A stretch of 64,000 nucleotides of DNA from Clostridia bacterium (GTDB lineage: Bacteria; Bacillota; Clostridia; Christensenellales; Aristaeellaceae), in NCBI GenBank assembly GCA_017519405.1, contig JAFWSH010000005.1, positions 1 to 64,000 on the forward strand. The letters run 5' to 3'. The position numbers and the translations under genes are program-made. Shown here piece by piece: positions 25,922 to 34,166 of this stretch. The first letter of the stretch is position 1. The number at the start of each line of letters is the position of its first letter. The notes under the pieces are model-generated. The model worked only from the letters and a program-made list of their open reading frames with translations. It made no database searches and had not been told where the DNA came from.

Positions 25922-27672
25922 GTGAACTGGTGCACGGCAACCTGGCCGGACTGCGGGACGCCACCCTGGCCCGGCTGGCTGCCCTTTGTGAGGAGCCGCT
26001 GGAGGCAGGCTCCTTTTTGCCGCGGAGCCTGATGCAGACCCTGGCGGCCCTGTCCTGCAGCTTCAACCGGGAGGTGGCGGTGTACATCACCCGGGACGGG
26101 GAGATCATCGACGTGGCGGTGGGCACCGACGCGGAGGTGGAGCTGCGGGACTGCCGGCTGCGGCGGAACCAGCGGCGGCTGAGCCGGGTGCGGTGCGTCC
26201 ACACCCATCCCGGCGGGGACGGCCGCCTCAGCGATGTGGACCTGAGTGCCCTGAAGGACTTCCGCTACGACGCCATGGTGGCGGTGGGCTGCCTGGACGG
26301 AGAGCCCACGGATGTGCAGGCCGCCTTCCTAGGGGCCGGGGACAGCCTGGTGATGGACCCGCCGGTGCGCTGGTACAAGGTGCCCGACGCGGCCTGGCTG
26401 CAGCAGATCCTGGACAGCGACAGCCTGGTGGGCCGGGAGCAGGCGGAGGAGAATCTCCACGTCCGGGAGAAGGCCGTGCTCATGGGCATCGAGAGCGAGG
26501 CCTCCCTGGCGGAGCTGGCCCGGCTGGCCCAGACCGCCGGCGCGGAGGTGGTGGGCAGCTTCCTGCAGAAGCGGGGCAGGCCCGACAGCGCCCTGTTCAT
26601 CGGCCGGGGCCGGGCGGAGGAGCTGGCCCGGGACTGCCAGGCTCTGGACGCGGACCTGTGCATCTTCGACGAGGAGCTCACCGGCATCCAGGCCCGGAAC
26701 CTGGAGGAGATTCTCCGGGTGAAGGTGGTGGACCGCACCGCCCTGATCCTGGACATCTTCGCCCAGCGGGCCGCCAGCGCCGAGGGCAAGCTGCAGGTGG
26801 AGCTGGCCCAGCTGCAGTACCGCAGCGCCCGGCTGATCCACGCCGCGGGGGGCCTCTCCCGGCTGGCGGGCGGCATCGGCACCCGGGGCCCCGGCGAGAG
26901 CAAGCTGGAGATCGACCGGCGGCGCATCCGGGAGCGCACGGCGGACCTGCGCCGGCGCCTGGCGGAGCTGGAGAAGCAGCGGGGCCTGCGCCGGCGGAGC
27001 CGGGAGCGGGCCGGCATTCCCGTGGTGGCCCTGGTGGGCTACACCAACGCCGGAAAGTCCACCCTGCTCAACGTCCTCACCGGCGCAGGAGTCTACGCGG
27101 AGGACCAGCTCTTCGCCACCCTGGACCCGGTGAGCCGCCGCACCGAGACCGAGGAGCACACCGCCTATCTGCTCACGGACACCGTGGGCTTCATCCGCAA
27201 GCTGCCCCACAGCCTGGTGAGCGCCTTCCGCTCCACCCTGGAGGAGGCGGCGGAGGCGGACGTGCTGGTGATCGTCTCCGACGGCGCCTCCCCGGAGATG
27301 CTGCGCCAGCGGGAGACCGTGGACGAGGTGCTCGCGGAGCTGGGGGCCACGGACCAGCCGCGGATCGAGTGCATCAACAAGACGGACCTGGGGACGGCGG
27401 AGCCCGGCATCCCCGGGGCGGTGATGGTCAGCGCGGCCACCGGCGAGGGGCTGCGGGACCTGCAGGCCGCGATTGCGAAGGCCCTGCAGCGCACCACCGT
27501 CACCGCCACGGTATTCATGCCCTTTGCCCGGGGCCGGGACCTGCAGCAGATCCGCAGCCTGGGCCGGGTGCTGGGCGAGGAGTACACCGACGAGGGCACC
27601 CGGCTGACCCTCCTGCTCCCCGCGGCGGAGAAGGAGCGGATCGCCCGGCAGTACGGGGACGTGTTTGTGTAA
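25918..27672 (+). CDS. hflX: ribosome-associated GTPase HflX with N-terminal JAMM-like domain
   Basis: A 584-residue protein. From about residue 186 it is a normal HflX: LFIGRGRAEELARDC, the GGIGTRGPGESKLEIDRRR loop, coiled coil, then the G domain with GYTNAGKST (374-382), DTVGF and NKTD. HflX splits or rescues ribosomes under stress. The first ~180 residues are extra: strands EVAVYITRDGEIIDVAVG lead to CVHTHPGGDGRLSDVDLSAL, where H95-x-H97-x7-S105-x2-D108 is an exact JAMM/MPN+ metal-binding pattern as in RadC-like proteins. The ATG at 25918 has GGAG 6 nt upstream; 25906 is also in frame. It overlaps the glycosyltransferase end by 4 bp. Confidence 0.93.
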   Translation: MSELVHGNLAGLRDATLARLAALCEEPLEAGSFLPRSLMQTLAALSCSFNREVAVYITRDGEIIDVAVGTDAEVELRDCRLRRNQRRLSRVRCVHTHPGGDGRLSDVDLSALKDFRYDAMVAVGCLDGEPTDVQAAFLGAGDSLVMDPPVRWYKVPDAAWLQQILDSDSLVGREQAEENLHVREKAVLMGIESEASLAELARLAQTAGAEVVGSFLQKRGRPDSALFIGRGRAEELARDCQALDADLCIFDEELTGIQARNLEEILRVKVVDRTALILDIFAQRAASAEGKLQVELAQLQYRSARLIHAAGGLSRLAGGIGTRGPGESKLEIDRRRIRERTADLRRRLAELEKQRGLRRRSRERAGIPVVALVGYTNAGKSTLLNVLTGAGVYAEDQLFATLDPVSRRTETEEHTAYLLTDTVGFIRKLPHSLVSAFRSTLEEAAEADVLVIVSDGASPEMLRQRETVDEVLAELGATDQPRIECINKTDLGTAEPGIPGAVMVSAATGEGLRDLQAAIAKALQRTTVTATVFMPFARGRDLQQIRSLGRVLGEEYTDEGTRLTLLLPAAEKERIARQYGDVFV

Positions 27673-27688
27673 AGGAGGTACAGCGTCC

Positions 27689-28756
27689 ATGGACAGCATC
27701 AGCAATAACCACCGTCTCATCCGCTATTCCGGCCGGATTGACTTCCAGGCCGACGGTGCCCACTTCTACTGGCCCGGCTCCTTTGCCCAGGTGACCTTCA
27801 CCGGCACCACCCTCAACTGCGCCCTCACCCCCAACGTGGTCTGGGGCACCTGCAGCCTGGGCCTGGTGGTGGACGGCCGGCTGTCCCGGGTGCCGGTGAA
27901 CCGGGGGCAGAACGACCTGCGGCTCACCCTGCCCCTGGCGGACAATCTGGAGCCGGACGTGCCCCACACGGTGATGCTCTTCAAGCAGCTGGACTGCGCC
28001 TACAGTTACGTCCTCCACGGCTTCACCACCGACGGGGCCTTCCTGGCGCCCCCGGAGAGGGAGAAGCTGCGGCTGGAGTTCTACGGGGACAGCGTCACCA
28101 GCGGCGCCTGTGTGGAGGCGGTGGACTATGTGGGCCGCACCGACCCCTGCTCCAACGACGCCTCCTACGACAACGCCTGGTGGTCCTACGCCTGGCAGTG
28201 CAGCCGCCTGCTGGGGGCGGAGTGCCATCTCACAAGCCAGGGCGGCATCGCCGTCCTCCCCCACACCGGCTACTTCCACTACCCCACCCAGATCGCCATG
28301 GACGAGACCTGGGACCGGCTGTGCTACTTCCCGGAGGCGGGCCCTTTCACCCCCTGGGACTTCAGCCGCTTTGTCCCCCACGCGGTGGTCTTCGCCCTGG
28401 GCCAGAACGACCAGCACAACGCCCTGACGGAGGAGAACGACCTGCGCTGCGAGGGGGAGCACAAGGCGGAGTGGAAAGAGGCCTACAAGAAGATCGCCCG
28501 GGGTGTGGCGGACCACTATCCTGCCGGGACGCCCCTGGTGTTCATCACCACCCTGATCCGCCACGACCCCGCCTGGGACCGGGCCATCGGGGAGATCGCC
28601 GAGGAACTGCGCGCCGAGGGCTATGCCGCCAGCCAGTACCTCTTCCGGCGCAACGGCGACGGCACCAACGGCCATCCCCGCATTCCGGAGCAGACTGAAA
28701 TGGCGGAGGAGCTGGCTGCTTTCCTGCGGCCTCTGCTGCCGGAGCAGCCCGAGTGA
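27689..28756 (+). CDS. SGNH/GDSL hydrolase, CE2-like carbohydrate esterase
   Basis: A 355-residue protein with the two-domain plan of CE2 acetyl esterases. Residues 1-120 form a beta-sandwich (IRYSGRIDFQADGAHFYWPG and SFAQVTFTGTTL, the CE2 N-terminal start), and residues 125-350 form an SGNH domain: EFYGDSVTSG (nucleophile Ser), TSQGGIAVLP (Gly), FALGQNDQHN (Asn) and NGHPRIPEQTEMA (His). It probably removes acetyl groups from plant polysaccharide oligomers. No leader, so it should be intracellular. The ATG at 27689 follows AAAGGAGG directly after hflX. Confidence 0.83.
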   Translation: MDSISNNHRLIRYSGRIDFQADGAHFYWPGSFAQVTFTGTTLNCALTPNVVWGTCSLGLVVDGRLSRVPVNRGQNDLRLTLPLADNLEPDVPHTVMLFKQLDCAYSYVLHGFTTDGAFLAPPEREKLRLEFYGDSVTSGACVEAVDYVGRTDPCSNDASYDNAWWSYAWQCSRLLGAECHLTSQGGIAVLPHTGYFHYPTQIAMDETWDRLCYFPEAGPFTPWDFSRFVPHAVVFALGQNDQHNALTEENDLRCEGEHKAEWKEAYKKIARGVADHYPAGTPLVFITTLIRHDPAWDRAIGEIAEELRAEGYAASQYLFRRNGDGTNGHPRIPEQTEMAEELAAFLRPLLPEQPE

Positions 28757-28784
28757 GAGCGCCGCAGGGAAAAGAGGGAGAGAG

Positions 28785-29318
28785 ATGGAACTGAGAGAGG
28801 CCAGCCTGGAGGACCTGGAGCAGGAGTGGGCCTTTGTGCGGGACATGCCGGAGGACGAGAACGGCCTGACGAACTCCATGCACGGCATCAGCCGGGAGGA
28901 GTTCGCGGCCCGGGGGCTCCCGGACATGCTCCGCTTCGCCAAGGGCATCGGCCTGCCGGACTGGATGGTGCCGGAGACCTTCCTGTTCCTGTGGGAGGAC
29001 GGGGAGATCGTGGGCCAGTTCCGGATCCGGCACTTCCTAAACGACGACCTCCGGGAGGGGGCGGGGCACATCGGCTATTTCATCCGCCGGGACTGCCGCG
29101 GGAAGGGCTTTGGCACCGAGGGCCTGCGCCTGACCCTGGCCCTGGCCCGGGAGATCGTGCCGGAGGAGGAATTCCACCTCCGGGTGAACAAGGACAACCT
29201 CGCCTCCCTGCGGGTGATGCTGAAGAACGGCGGCCGGATCGTGGGGGAGCGGGAGGGCCGGTATTTCGTGCGGATTCCCAACCCGGGGCGGACAGGGCGC
29301 GAAGGGCGCGAAGGCTGA
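28785..29318 (+). CDS. GNAT-family N-acetyltransferase
   Basis: A 177-residue acetyltransferase, typed by IGYFIRRDCRGKGFGTEGLR near residues 93-112 (acetyl-CoA loop RGKGFGTE) and the C-terminal VNKDNLASLRVMLKNGGRIV. It resembles predicted acetyltransferases of the COG3981 type that start MELREASLEDLEQEW. The substrate is unknown. The ATG at 28785 follows AGAGGGAGAG. It lies 28 bp after the esterase and 27 bp before the CotH gene. Confidence 0.87.
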   Translation: MELREASLEDLEQEWAFVRDMPEDENGLTNSMHGISREEFAARGLPDMLRFAKGIGLPDWMVPETFLFLWEDGEIVGQFRIRHFLNDDLREGAGHIGYFIRRDCRGKGFGTEGLRLTLALAREIVPEEEFHLRVNKDNLASLRVMLKNGGRIVGEREGRYFVRIPNPGRTGREGREG

Positions 29319-29345
29319 AAAAAACGGACGGCGGAGGAAGAGGAC

Positions 29346-31376
29346 ATGATGCGGACGGGAATGGGACGGATGCTGATCCTGCTGCTGATGATGCTGACGG
29401 CGTCGGCGCTTTGGGCCGCGGCCGGGGCGGAGGAGGCCCGGGCGGCAGCGGTGGAGGGCGTGGTCATCAGCGAGGTGATGGCCTCCAACGGCACCTACAA
29501 AAGCAGCCACGCCTACGACTGGATCGAGCTGCACAACACCACGGGGAAGACCGTGGACCTCTCCGGCTGGGCCCTCTCCGACAGCGAAAAGAAGCCGGAG
29601 AAGTTCCGCTTTCCCCAGGGGACCAAGGTCAAGAAGAACGGCTATGTGCTGGTGTACTGCACCGGGGACGACAGCCTCGACCCCGGCAAGGGGGACACCT
29701 TCTACGCCCCCTTCAAGCTCTCCGCCTCCGGGGACCAGGCAGTGCTCACCGCTCCCGACGGCATCCGGGCAGTGCTGGAGTTCGGGCAGCAGTACGGCAA
29801 CATCAGCTGGGGCCTGCCCGAGGGCGGGGACAGCTACGGCTTTTTCGCCTCCGCCACCCCCAAGGCGAAGAACGGCAAGACGGTGTACGCCTCCCGGGCT
29901 CATGCTCCGGTGATCGACACCCCCGGCGGCTTCTTTGACGGGGCCGTCACCGTCCTGGCCCACGGCAGCGGAGAGGACACCCTCCGCTACACCACCGACG
30001 GCTCCACCCCCACGGCGAAGTCCAAGGCCTTCCCGGCGGCGGGCCTCACCCTGAAGAAGACCACCACCCTGCGCCTGGCCGCCTTTCGGGGGGACGCCGT
30101 GCCCTCGGCCCCGGTGACCGCCACCTATTTCTTCGGTGAGGACCTGCCCGTGGCGGTGGTGAGCCTCACCACGGACAGCAAGTACATGTTCGACAAAAAA
30201 ACCGGCGCCCTCACGAAGGGCACCGGCGCCGTCCCCAACTATGACAAGCCCTACGAGTATCCGGTGAACATCGAGTACTTCGACGAGAACGGGGTCTGTC
30301 TCATCAACCAGATGGGCACCTTCACCGCCTCGGGGCACTCCGCCCGGCAGAACCCCCAGAAGTCCATCGCCCTCCACGCCCGGAAGGCCTTCGGGCCGGA
30401 GTTCTTCGAGTTCAACCCCTTCCCCCATCGGGACTACACCCACTACCACTCCCTGCTGCTGCGCTCCACCAACTCCGACGCCTTCTCCGAGCGGCTGCGG
30501 GACGCGGTGTTCTCCTCCCTGGCGGAGCCCCTGGACCTGTGCTACCAGGACGCCCGGCCCATCGTGGTGTTCATCAACGGCGAATACTGGGGGCATTACA
30601 ACCTGCGGGAGAAGATCAACAAATACATGGTGGCCCAGTGGGAGGGCGTGGACCTGTCCGACGAGGACACGGTGGACGCCATCGACCTGCTGTCCCGCAC
30701 CGGCTCCGACGACTGGGTCCAGAACGGCTCCAACGAGGACTGGAAGGAACTGTGCGCCTTCTGCAAGACGGAGGACCTGAACGACCCGGAGAACCTGCGC
30801 TACGTCACCGACCGCATCGACGTGGACAACCTCTTCACCCACGCCGCCTGGGAGATCATCGCCGGCAACTCCGACATCACCAACGTGCGGATGTACCGCG
30901 TCCCCGGGGGCAAGTGGAAGTATCTGCTCTTCGACGTGGAGGCCTCCTTCGGCTCCGGCTCGGACAAGAACACCATCCCCCTGGAGAACTACATCAAGCC
31001 CGTTTCGGCGAAGTACGGCGCCTTCCGTCACGAGCCCCTCAACGCCCTGCTGGCGGTGCCCGAAATGCGGGACCGCTTCCTGCGGCGCTTTGCCCAGGTG
31101 CTGGAGACTTCCTTCCTCTGGCCCTATGTGGAGGCCCACTTCGCCCCCTGGGAGGCGGTGCTGGAGCAGCTCCTCCCCCGCCACGTCCAGCGCTGGGGCT
31201 CCCCCAAGCTGGTGAACTGGCGCAAGAACGTCAACGCCACCAAGTATTTCGCCCGGGTGCGCCCCCGGAAGATCGTGGCCATGCTGCAAAAACGCATGGA
31301 TCTCACGGACGAGGAGGTGGCCTTCTACTTCGGCGACGTTCAGCGGCAGCTGGATGATGTGAATGTGCTGAAGTAG
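29346..31376 (+). CDS. secreted lamin-tail/CotH-domain protein
   Basis: A 676-residue exported protein. Residues 1-28 are a leader ending near AAAGA. Residues 38-150 form a lamin-tail domain (VVISEVMASNG, YDWIELHNTTGKTVDLSGWA, then LSDSEKKPEKFRFPQG). Residues 185-258 resemble a chitobiase/hexosaminidase C-terminal Ig-like domain (TLRYTTDGSTPTAKS). Residues 270-600 form a CotH domain: RQNPQKSIALHARKAFG, LLLRSTNSDAFSERLRD, INGEYWGHYNLREKINKYM, and NVRMYRVPGGKWKYLLFDVE with the metal-binding Asp. CotH domains adopt an atypical protein-kinase fold; in Bacillus spores CotH phosphorylates coat proteins. The role here is unknown. Confidence 0.85.
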   Translation: MMRTGMGRMLILLLMMLTASALWAAAGAEEARAAAVEGVVISEVMASNGTYKSSHAYDWIELHNTTGKTVDLSGWALSDSEKKPEKFRFPQGTKVKKNGYVLVYCTGDDSLDPGKGDTFYAPFKLSASGDQAVLTAPDGIRAVLEFGQQYGNISWGLPEGGDSYGFFASATPKAKNGKTVYASRAHAPVIDTPGGFFDGAVTVLAHGSGEDTLRYTTDGSTPTAKSKAFPAAGLTLKKTTTLRLAAFRGDAVPSAPVTATYFFGEDLPVAVVSLTTDSKYMFDKKTGALTKGTGAVPNYDKPYEYPVNIEYFDENGVCLINQMGTFTASGHSARQNPQKSIALHARKAFGPEFFEFNPFPHRDYTHYHSLLLRSTNSDAFSERLRDAVFSSLAEPLDLCYQDARPIVVFINGEYWGHYNLREKINKYMVAQWEGVDLSDEDTVDAIDLLSRTGSDDWVQNGSNEDWKELCAFCKTEDLNDPENLRYVTDRIDVDNLFTHAAWEIIAGNSDITNVRMYRVPGGKWKYLLFDVEASFGSGSDKNTIPLENYIKPVSAKYGAFRHEPLNALLAVPEMRDRFLRRFAQVLETSFLWPYVEAHFAPWEAVLEQLLPRHVQRWGSPKLVNWRKNVNATKYFARVRPRKIVAMLQKRMDLTDEEVAFYFGDVQRQLDDVNVLK

Positions 31377-31449
31377 GTCGACCGGTCGGACGCCTCCGGC
31401 TCATCTGCCCATCTTTCTCCTGCGGAGCGTTCCCGGAAGCTGCGGTTTC

Positions 31450-31469
31450 CGGGGATGCCCCGTTTTTTT
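31450..31469 (+). terminator. intrinsic terminator after the CotH gene
   Basis: CGGGG (31450-31454) pairs with CCCCG (31458-31462) and seven T's follow. The stem is short but GC-only. Confidence 0.65.
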
Positions 31470-31480
31470 GATCCTGATAA

Positions 31481-31509
31481 TGGAAATTCTGCGGCCATGA
31501 TGCTATACT
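31481..31509 (+). promoter_or_regulatory. sigma-A promoter of the Nudix gene
   Basis: TGGAAA (31481-31486), 17 bp, TATACT (31504-31509). It lies about 105 bp before the Nudix start in sequence less GC-rich than its surroundings. Confidence 0.6.
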
Positions 31510-31613
31510 GTATGGGGTTGCGGCCCGACAAACCGGGATTTGGAGATCATTAGAACCCATCTGATGCTGATGAGCTTCGAGTTCGCTCTTCCGTCAGGTA
31601 AAAAGGGAGCAAT

Positions 31614-32102
31614 ATGAAAGAGATTGAAATTCTTGGCGCAAATCGTTTTGAGACCTTCACCAGGACTCGTTCAGGCAGCCGGGCTGTCATCATATGCAAT
31701 GGGAAGATACTTCTCTCACATGAAACCAAGTCGGGTTGGTGGTTGGTTCCCGGCGGCGGTATGGAAGAGAATGAAACACCTGAAGAATGCTGTATAAGAG
31801 AGGTTGAAGAGGAAACAGGATATATCGTGCTGCCTGTTCGGGAATTCCTTATTCTCTATGAGTATTATGAGGAATACCGTTATATCAGCCATTACTTTGT
31901 TTGCGAAGTAACAGGCAAGGGACAGATGAATCTGACAGAAGCGGAATTGAAACGCGGTCTTGAGCCTCAATGGATTCCGCTGCGGGACGCAGTGGAAATG
32001 TTCGCCCGCCATCAGGACTATGCAGACGTCAGTGAGGAAAAACGAGGATCGTACCTGCGAGAATACACTGCTTTGCTGGAGTATATAAAGGCAAAACAGT
32101 AA
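31614..32102 (+). CDS. Nudix hydrolase
   Basis: A 162-residue Nudix protein. GGGMEENETPEECCIREVEE followed by ETGY fits the Nudix box Gx5Ex7REUxEExGU. This family hydrolyses nucleoside diphosphate-linked compounds; the substrate is not predictable. Codon use is clearly less GC-rich than in flanking genes (many AAT, GAA, ATA-type codons), as is that of the next gene, suggesting a separate origin. The ribosome binding site GGGAGC is weak. Confidence 0.87.
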   Translation: MKEIEILGANRFETFTRTRSGSRAVIICNGKILLSHETKSGWWLVPGGGMEENETPEECCIREVEEETGYIVLPVREFLILYEYYEEYRYISHYFVCEVTGKGQMNLTEAELKRGLEPQWIPLRDAVEMFARHQDYADVSEEKRGSYLREYTALLEYIKAKQ

Positions 32103-32153
32103 ATCGGGATTTGTGACAATGCTTGCGTGATTCACTTGAAGGAAGGAAATGTT

Positions 32154-32972
32154 ATGGTCCGGGCACTTACAGAATTTGATACTTGCCGGAACTTTATCAA
32201 CGAGATCAGCGCTGATCCCGATTTTTCGGAGCCGATGTTTCAGACAGAGGAGCAAATGGAAAACAATCTGAAAAGCGCGCTGACATCTCAGGATCAGGTT
32301 CCCTTGGGAGTGTTTATCGGCGATGAAATGAAGGGACTGTTCGTTTTCCTGATTCTTAAGGACGAGCAGTATATCGAGATGCTCGTCGGGCTTTCGCGGG
32401 AGCCGGATGCCTATGAAGAGATTGCGGACTGGTTGCAAGCGCACTACTCCGGTTATCAGGTCGATTTCGTGTTCAATCCCAAGAACTGGGCGATTCGCCC
32501 TACGCTGCAAAAGCGCGGTGCAACCTTCTTTTCAGAGCAGTTGAAAATGGTGCTCACCGAAAACGAGATGTTCGTCGATACCACCGGAATTGAACCGCTG
32601 TCCGAGCAGTACCGGGATCAGTATGTAGCCATGCACAGCATGGACGGTTACTGGACCGGCGACAAGGTCGCAAACGCTTTAGATACATTTCGTGTCTTTC
32701 TCGCCGTGGATGACGGGACCGTCGTCGGTTATATCGATGTGACCAGGAACAACGAGGAAAACGAACCATTTGACTTTCTGGTCAGAGAGGATCGTCGAAG
32801 ACTAGGCTGGGGCAGAAAGCTGCTTGCGAAGGCAATTGAAGTGAACAAGCCGAAAGGGATGATGTTGATTGTCGACGTCGACAACGCCCCTGCGATTGCT
32901 CTCTATCGTTCCATGGGCTTTTCGTTCGACCCGGAACCGGTTAATCAATTGGCGACATGGAATATTGACTGA
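32154..32972 (+). CDS. GNAT-family acetyltransferase, two-domain
   Basis: A 272-residue protein whose C-terminal half is a GNAT domain: VGYIDVTRNN, VREDRRRLGWGRKLLAKAIE (acetyl-CoA loop RRRLGWG) and NAPAIALYRSMGF. The N-terminal half (IGDEMKGLFVFLILKDEQY) looks like a degenerate second GNAT domain. The substrate is unknown. The ATG at 32154 follows GAAGGAAGG. It shares the low-GC character of the Nudix gene and is probably cotranscribed with it. Confidence 0.82.
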   Translation: MVRALTEFDTCRNFINEISADPDFSEPMFQTEEQMENNLKSALTSQDQVPLGVFIGDEMKGLFVFLILKDEQYIEMLVGLSREPDAYEEIADWLQAHYSGYQVDFVFNPKNWAIRPTLQKRGATFFSEQLKMVLTENEMFVDTTGIEPLSEQYRDQYVAMHSMDGYWTGDKVANALDTFRVFLAVDDGTVVGYIDVTRNNEENEPFDFLVREDRRRLGWGRKLLAKAIEVNKPKGMMLIVDVDNAPAIALYRSMGFSFDPEPVNQLATWNID

Positions 32973-33126
32973 TTCAATCCTGACGGAAATCTGTCCAAAT
33001 AACAGGGACAGTATATGAAAGGCATTTTGATACGTCGATAAATTCCAGTTTGCAGCGCCGCAGAATTGACAAAGCCCGAACCCCGTCAAGCGCACGGCAG
33101 CGAAACAGAAGCATGGAGGTGCCGCC

Positions 33127-34089
33127 ATGGATATCAGCATTCTTCTTTCCCTGCAGGCCTTCAGAGAAAGCATGGGCGGATTCCTGACGGGTTTTTTGGC
33201 GAAGATGACCTTTCTCACCGAGCTGAACTCCGTCATCGTGATCATGGCGATTCTGTACTGGAGCATCAGCAAGGAACTTGGCGTCTATCTGTTCATGGGC
33301 TGGGGCGGGAATCGGCTGGCGAACGGCTTTTTGAAGGTCACGGCCTGCGCCTACCGGCCCTGGATCAGGGATCCGCGGATCCTGCCCTATGGGGACGCCA
33401 TCACCACAGCGACGGGCTATTCCTTCCCCAGCGGTCACACCATGAACGGGGCCACCGTATTCGGGGGACTCTCCCTGCGGAGGGAGCTTCCCGGCACGCT
33501 CCGGGTTGTCCTGGGCATCTGCGTGGCGCTGGTCGCTTTCAGCCGTATGTTTCTGGGCGTGCACACCCCCCAGGACGTCATCGTCGGGGCCGTCATCGGG
33601 CTTCTGGTCATGGGACTGACCCTGCGGATCATGGGATGGGTCGCGTCCAATCCGGAAAAGGACTGGATCGTCCTATGCGCCGGCATTGTCCTCGGCACGG
33701 CGATTGCCCTCTATGCCGCCTTCAAGCCCTACCCCGCGGACTTTGACGCAGAAGGAAAGCTGATTGTGGACGGGGCGAAAATGGCCAACGATACCTTCAA
33801 GGGGGTTGGCTACAGCCTGGCGGTTCTGATCGGGTGGATCCTGGAGCGGCGAATCGTGGGCTTTTCCACTGAGATCCCCGTGGCCCAGAGGCTGAGCCGG
33901 GCTTTCCTGGGGCTCATCAGCTACTATGCCGTCAGTCTGATGCTGGTTCCCCTGATCAAGGCATGGATTCCCGGGGCGGCCGGCACCATGCTCTCCTGCT
34001 TTTTGCAGGTGTTCTATGTGATGTTTCTCTTCCCCTGGTGCTTCCATCTCGCCGAAAGGAGCACCCGTTCGCAGCATCAGCCTGACTGA
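33127..34089 (+). CDS. PAP2-family membrane phosphatase
   Basis: A 320-residue membrane protein with the three-part acid phosphatase signature: KVTACAYRPW (Kx6RP), YSFPSGHT (PSGH) and SRMFLGVHTPQD (SRx5Hx3D). It has six or more hydrophobic segments. PAP2 enzymes dephosphorylate lipid phosphates such as undecaprenyl pyrophosphate or phosphatidate on the outer membrane face. C-terminal membrane segments beyond the core make it longer than minimal BcrC-type enzymes. Base composition returns toward the window norm. The ATG follows a GGAGGTG site. Confidence 0.88.
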   Translation: MDISILLSLQAFRESMGGFLTGFLAKMTFLTELNSVIVIMAILYWSISKELGVYLFMGWGGNRLANGFLKVTACAYRPWIRDPRILPYGDAITTATGYSFPSGHTMNGATVFGGLSLRRELPGTLRVVLGICVALVAFSRMFLGVHTPQDVIVGAVIGLLVMGLTLRIMGWVASNPEKDWIVLCAGIVLGTAIALYAAFKPYPADFDAEGKLIVDGAKMANDTFKGVGYSLAVLIGWILERRIVGFSTEIPVAQRLSRAFLGLISYYAVSLMLVPLIKAWIPGAAGTMLSCFLQVFYVMFLFPWCFHLAERSTRSQHQPD

Positions 34090-34166
34090 AAATCGTCCGA
34101 TCCATCGGCGTTTGCGTCTTCAGAAACCGGCCGCAATGACAATACAGCCTTCAGGAGGAGATCAGC

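Noticed and set aside
34090-34166. Promoter for the GH43 gene
   Set aside because: Only poor matches to -35/-10 boxes; cotranscription with PAP2 is equally likely.
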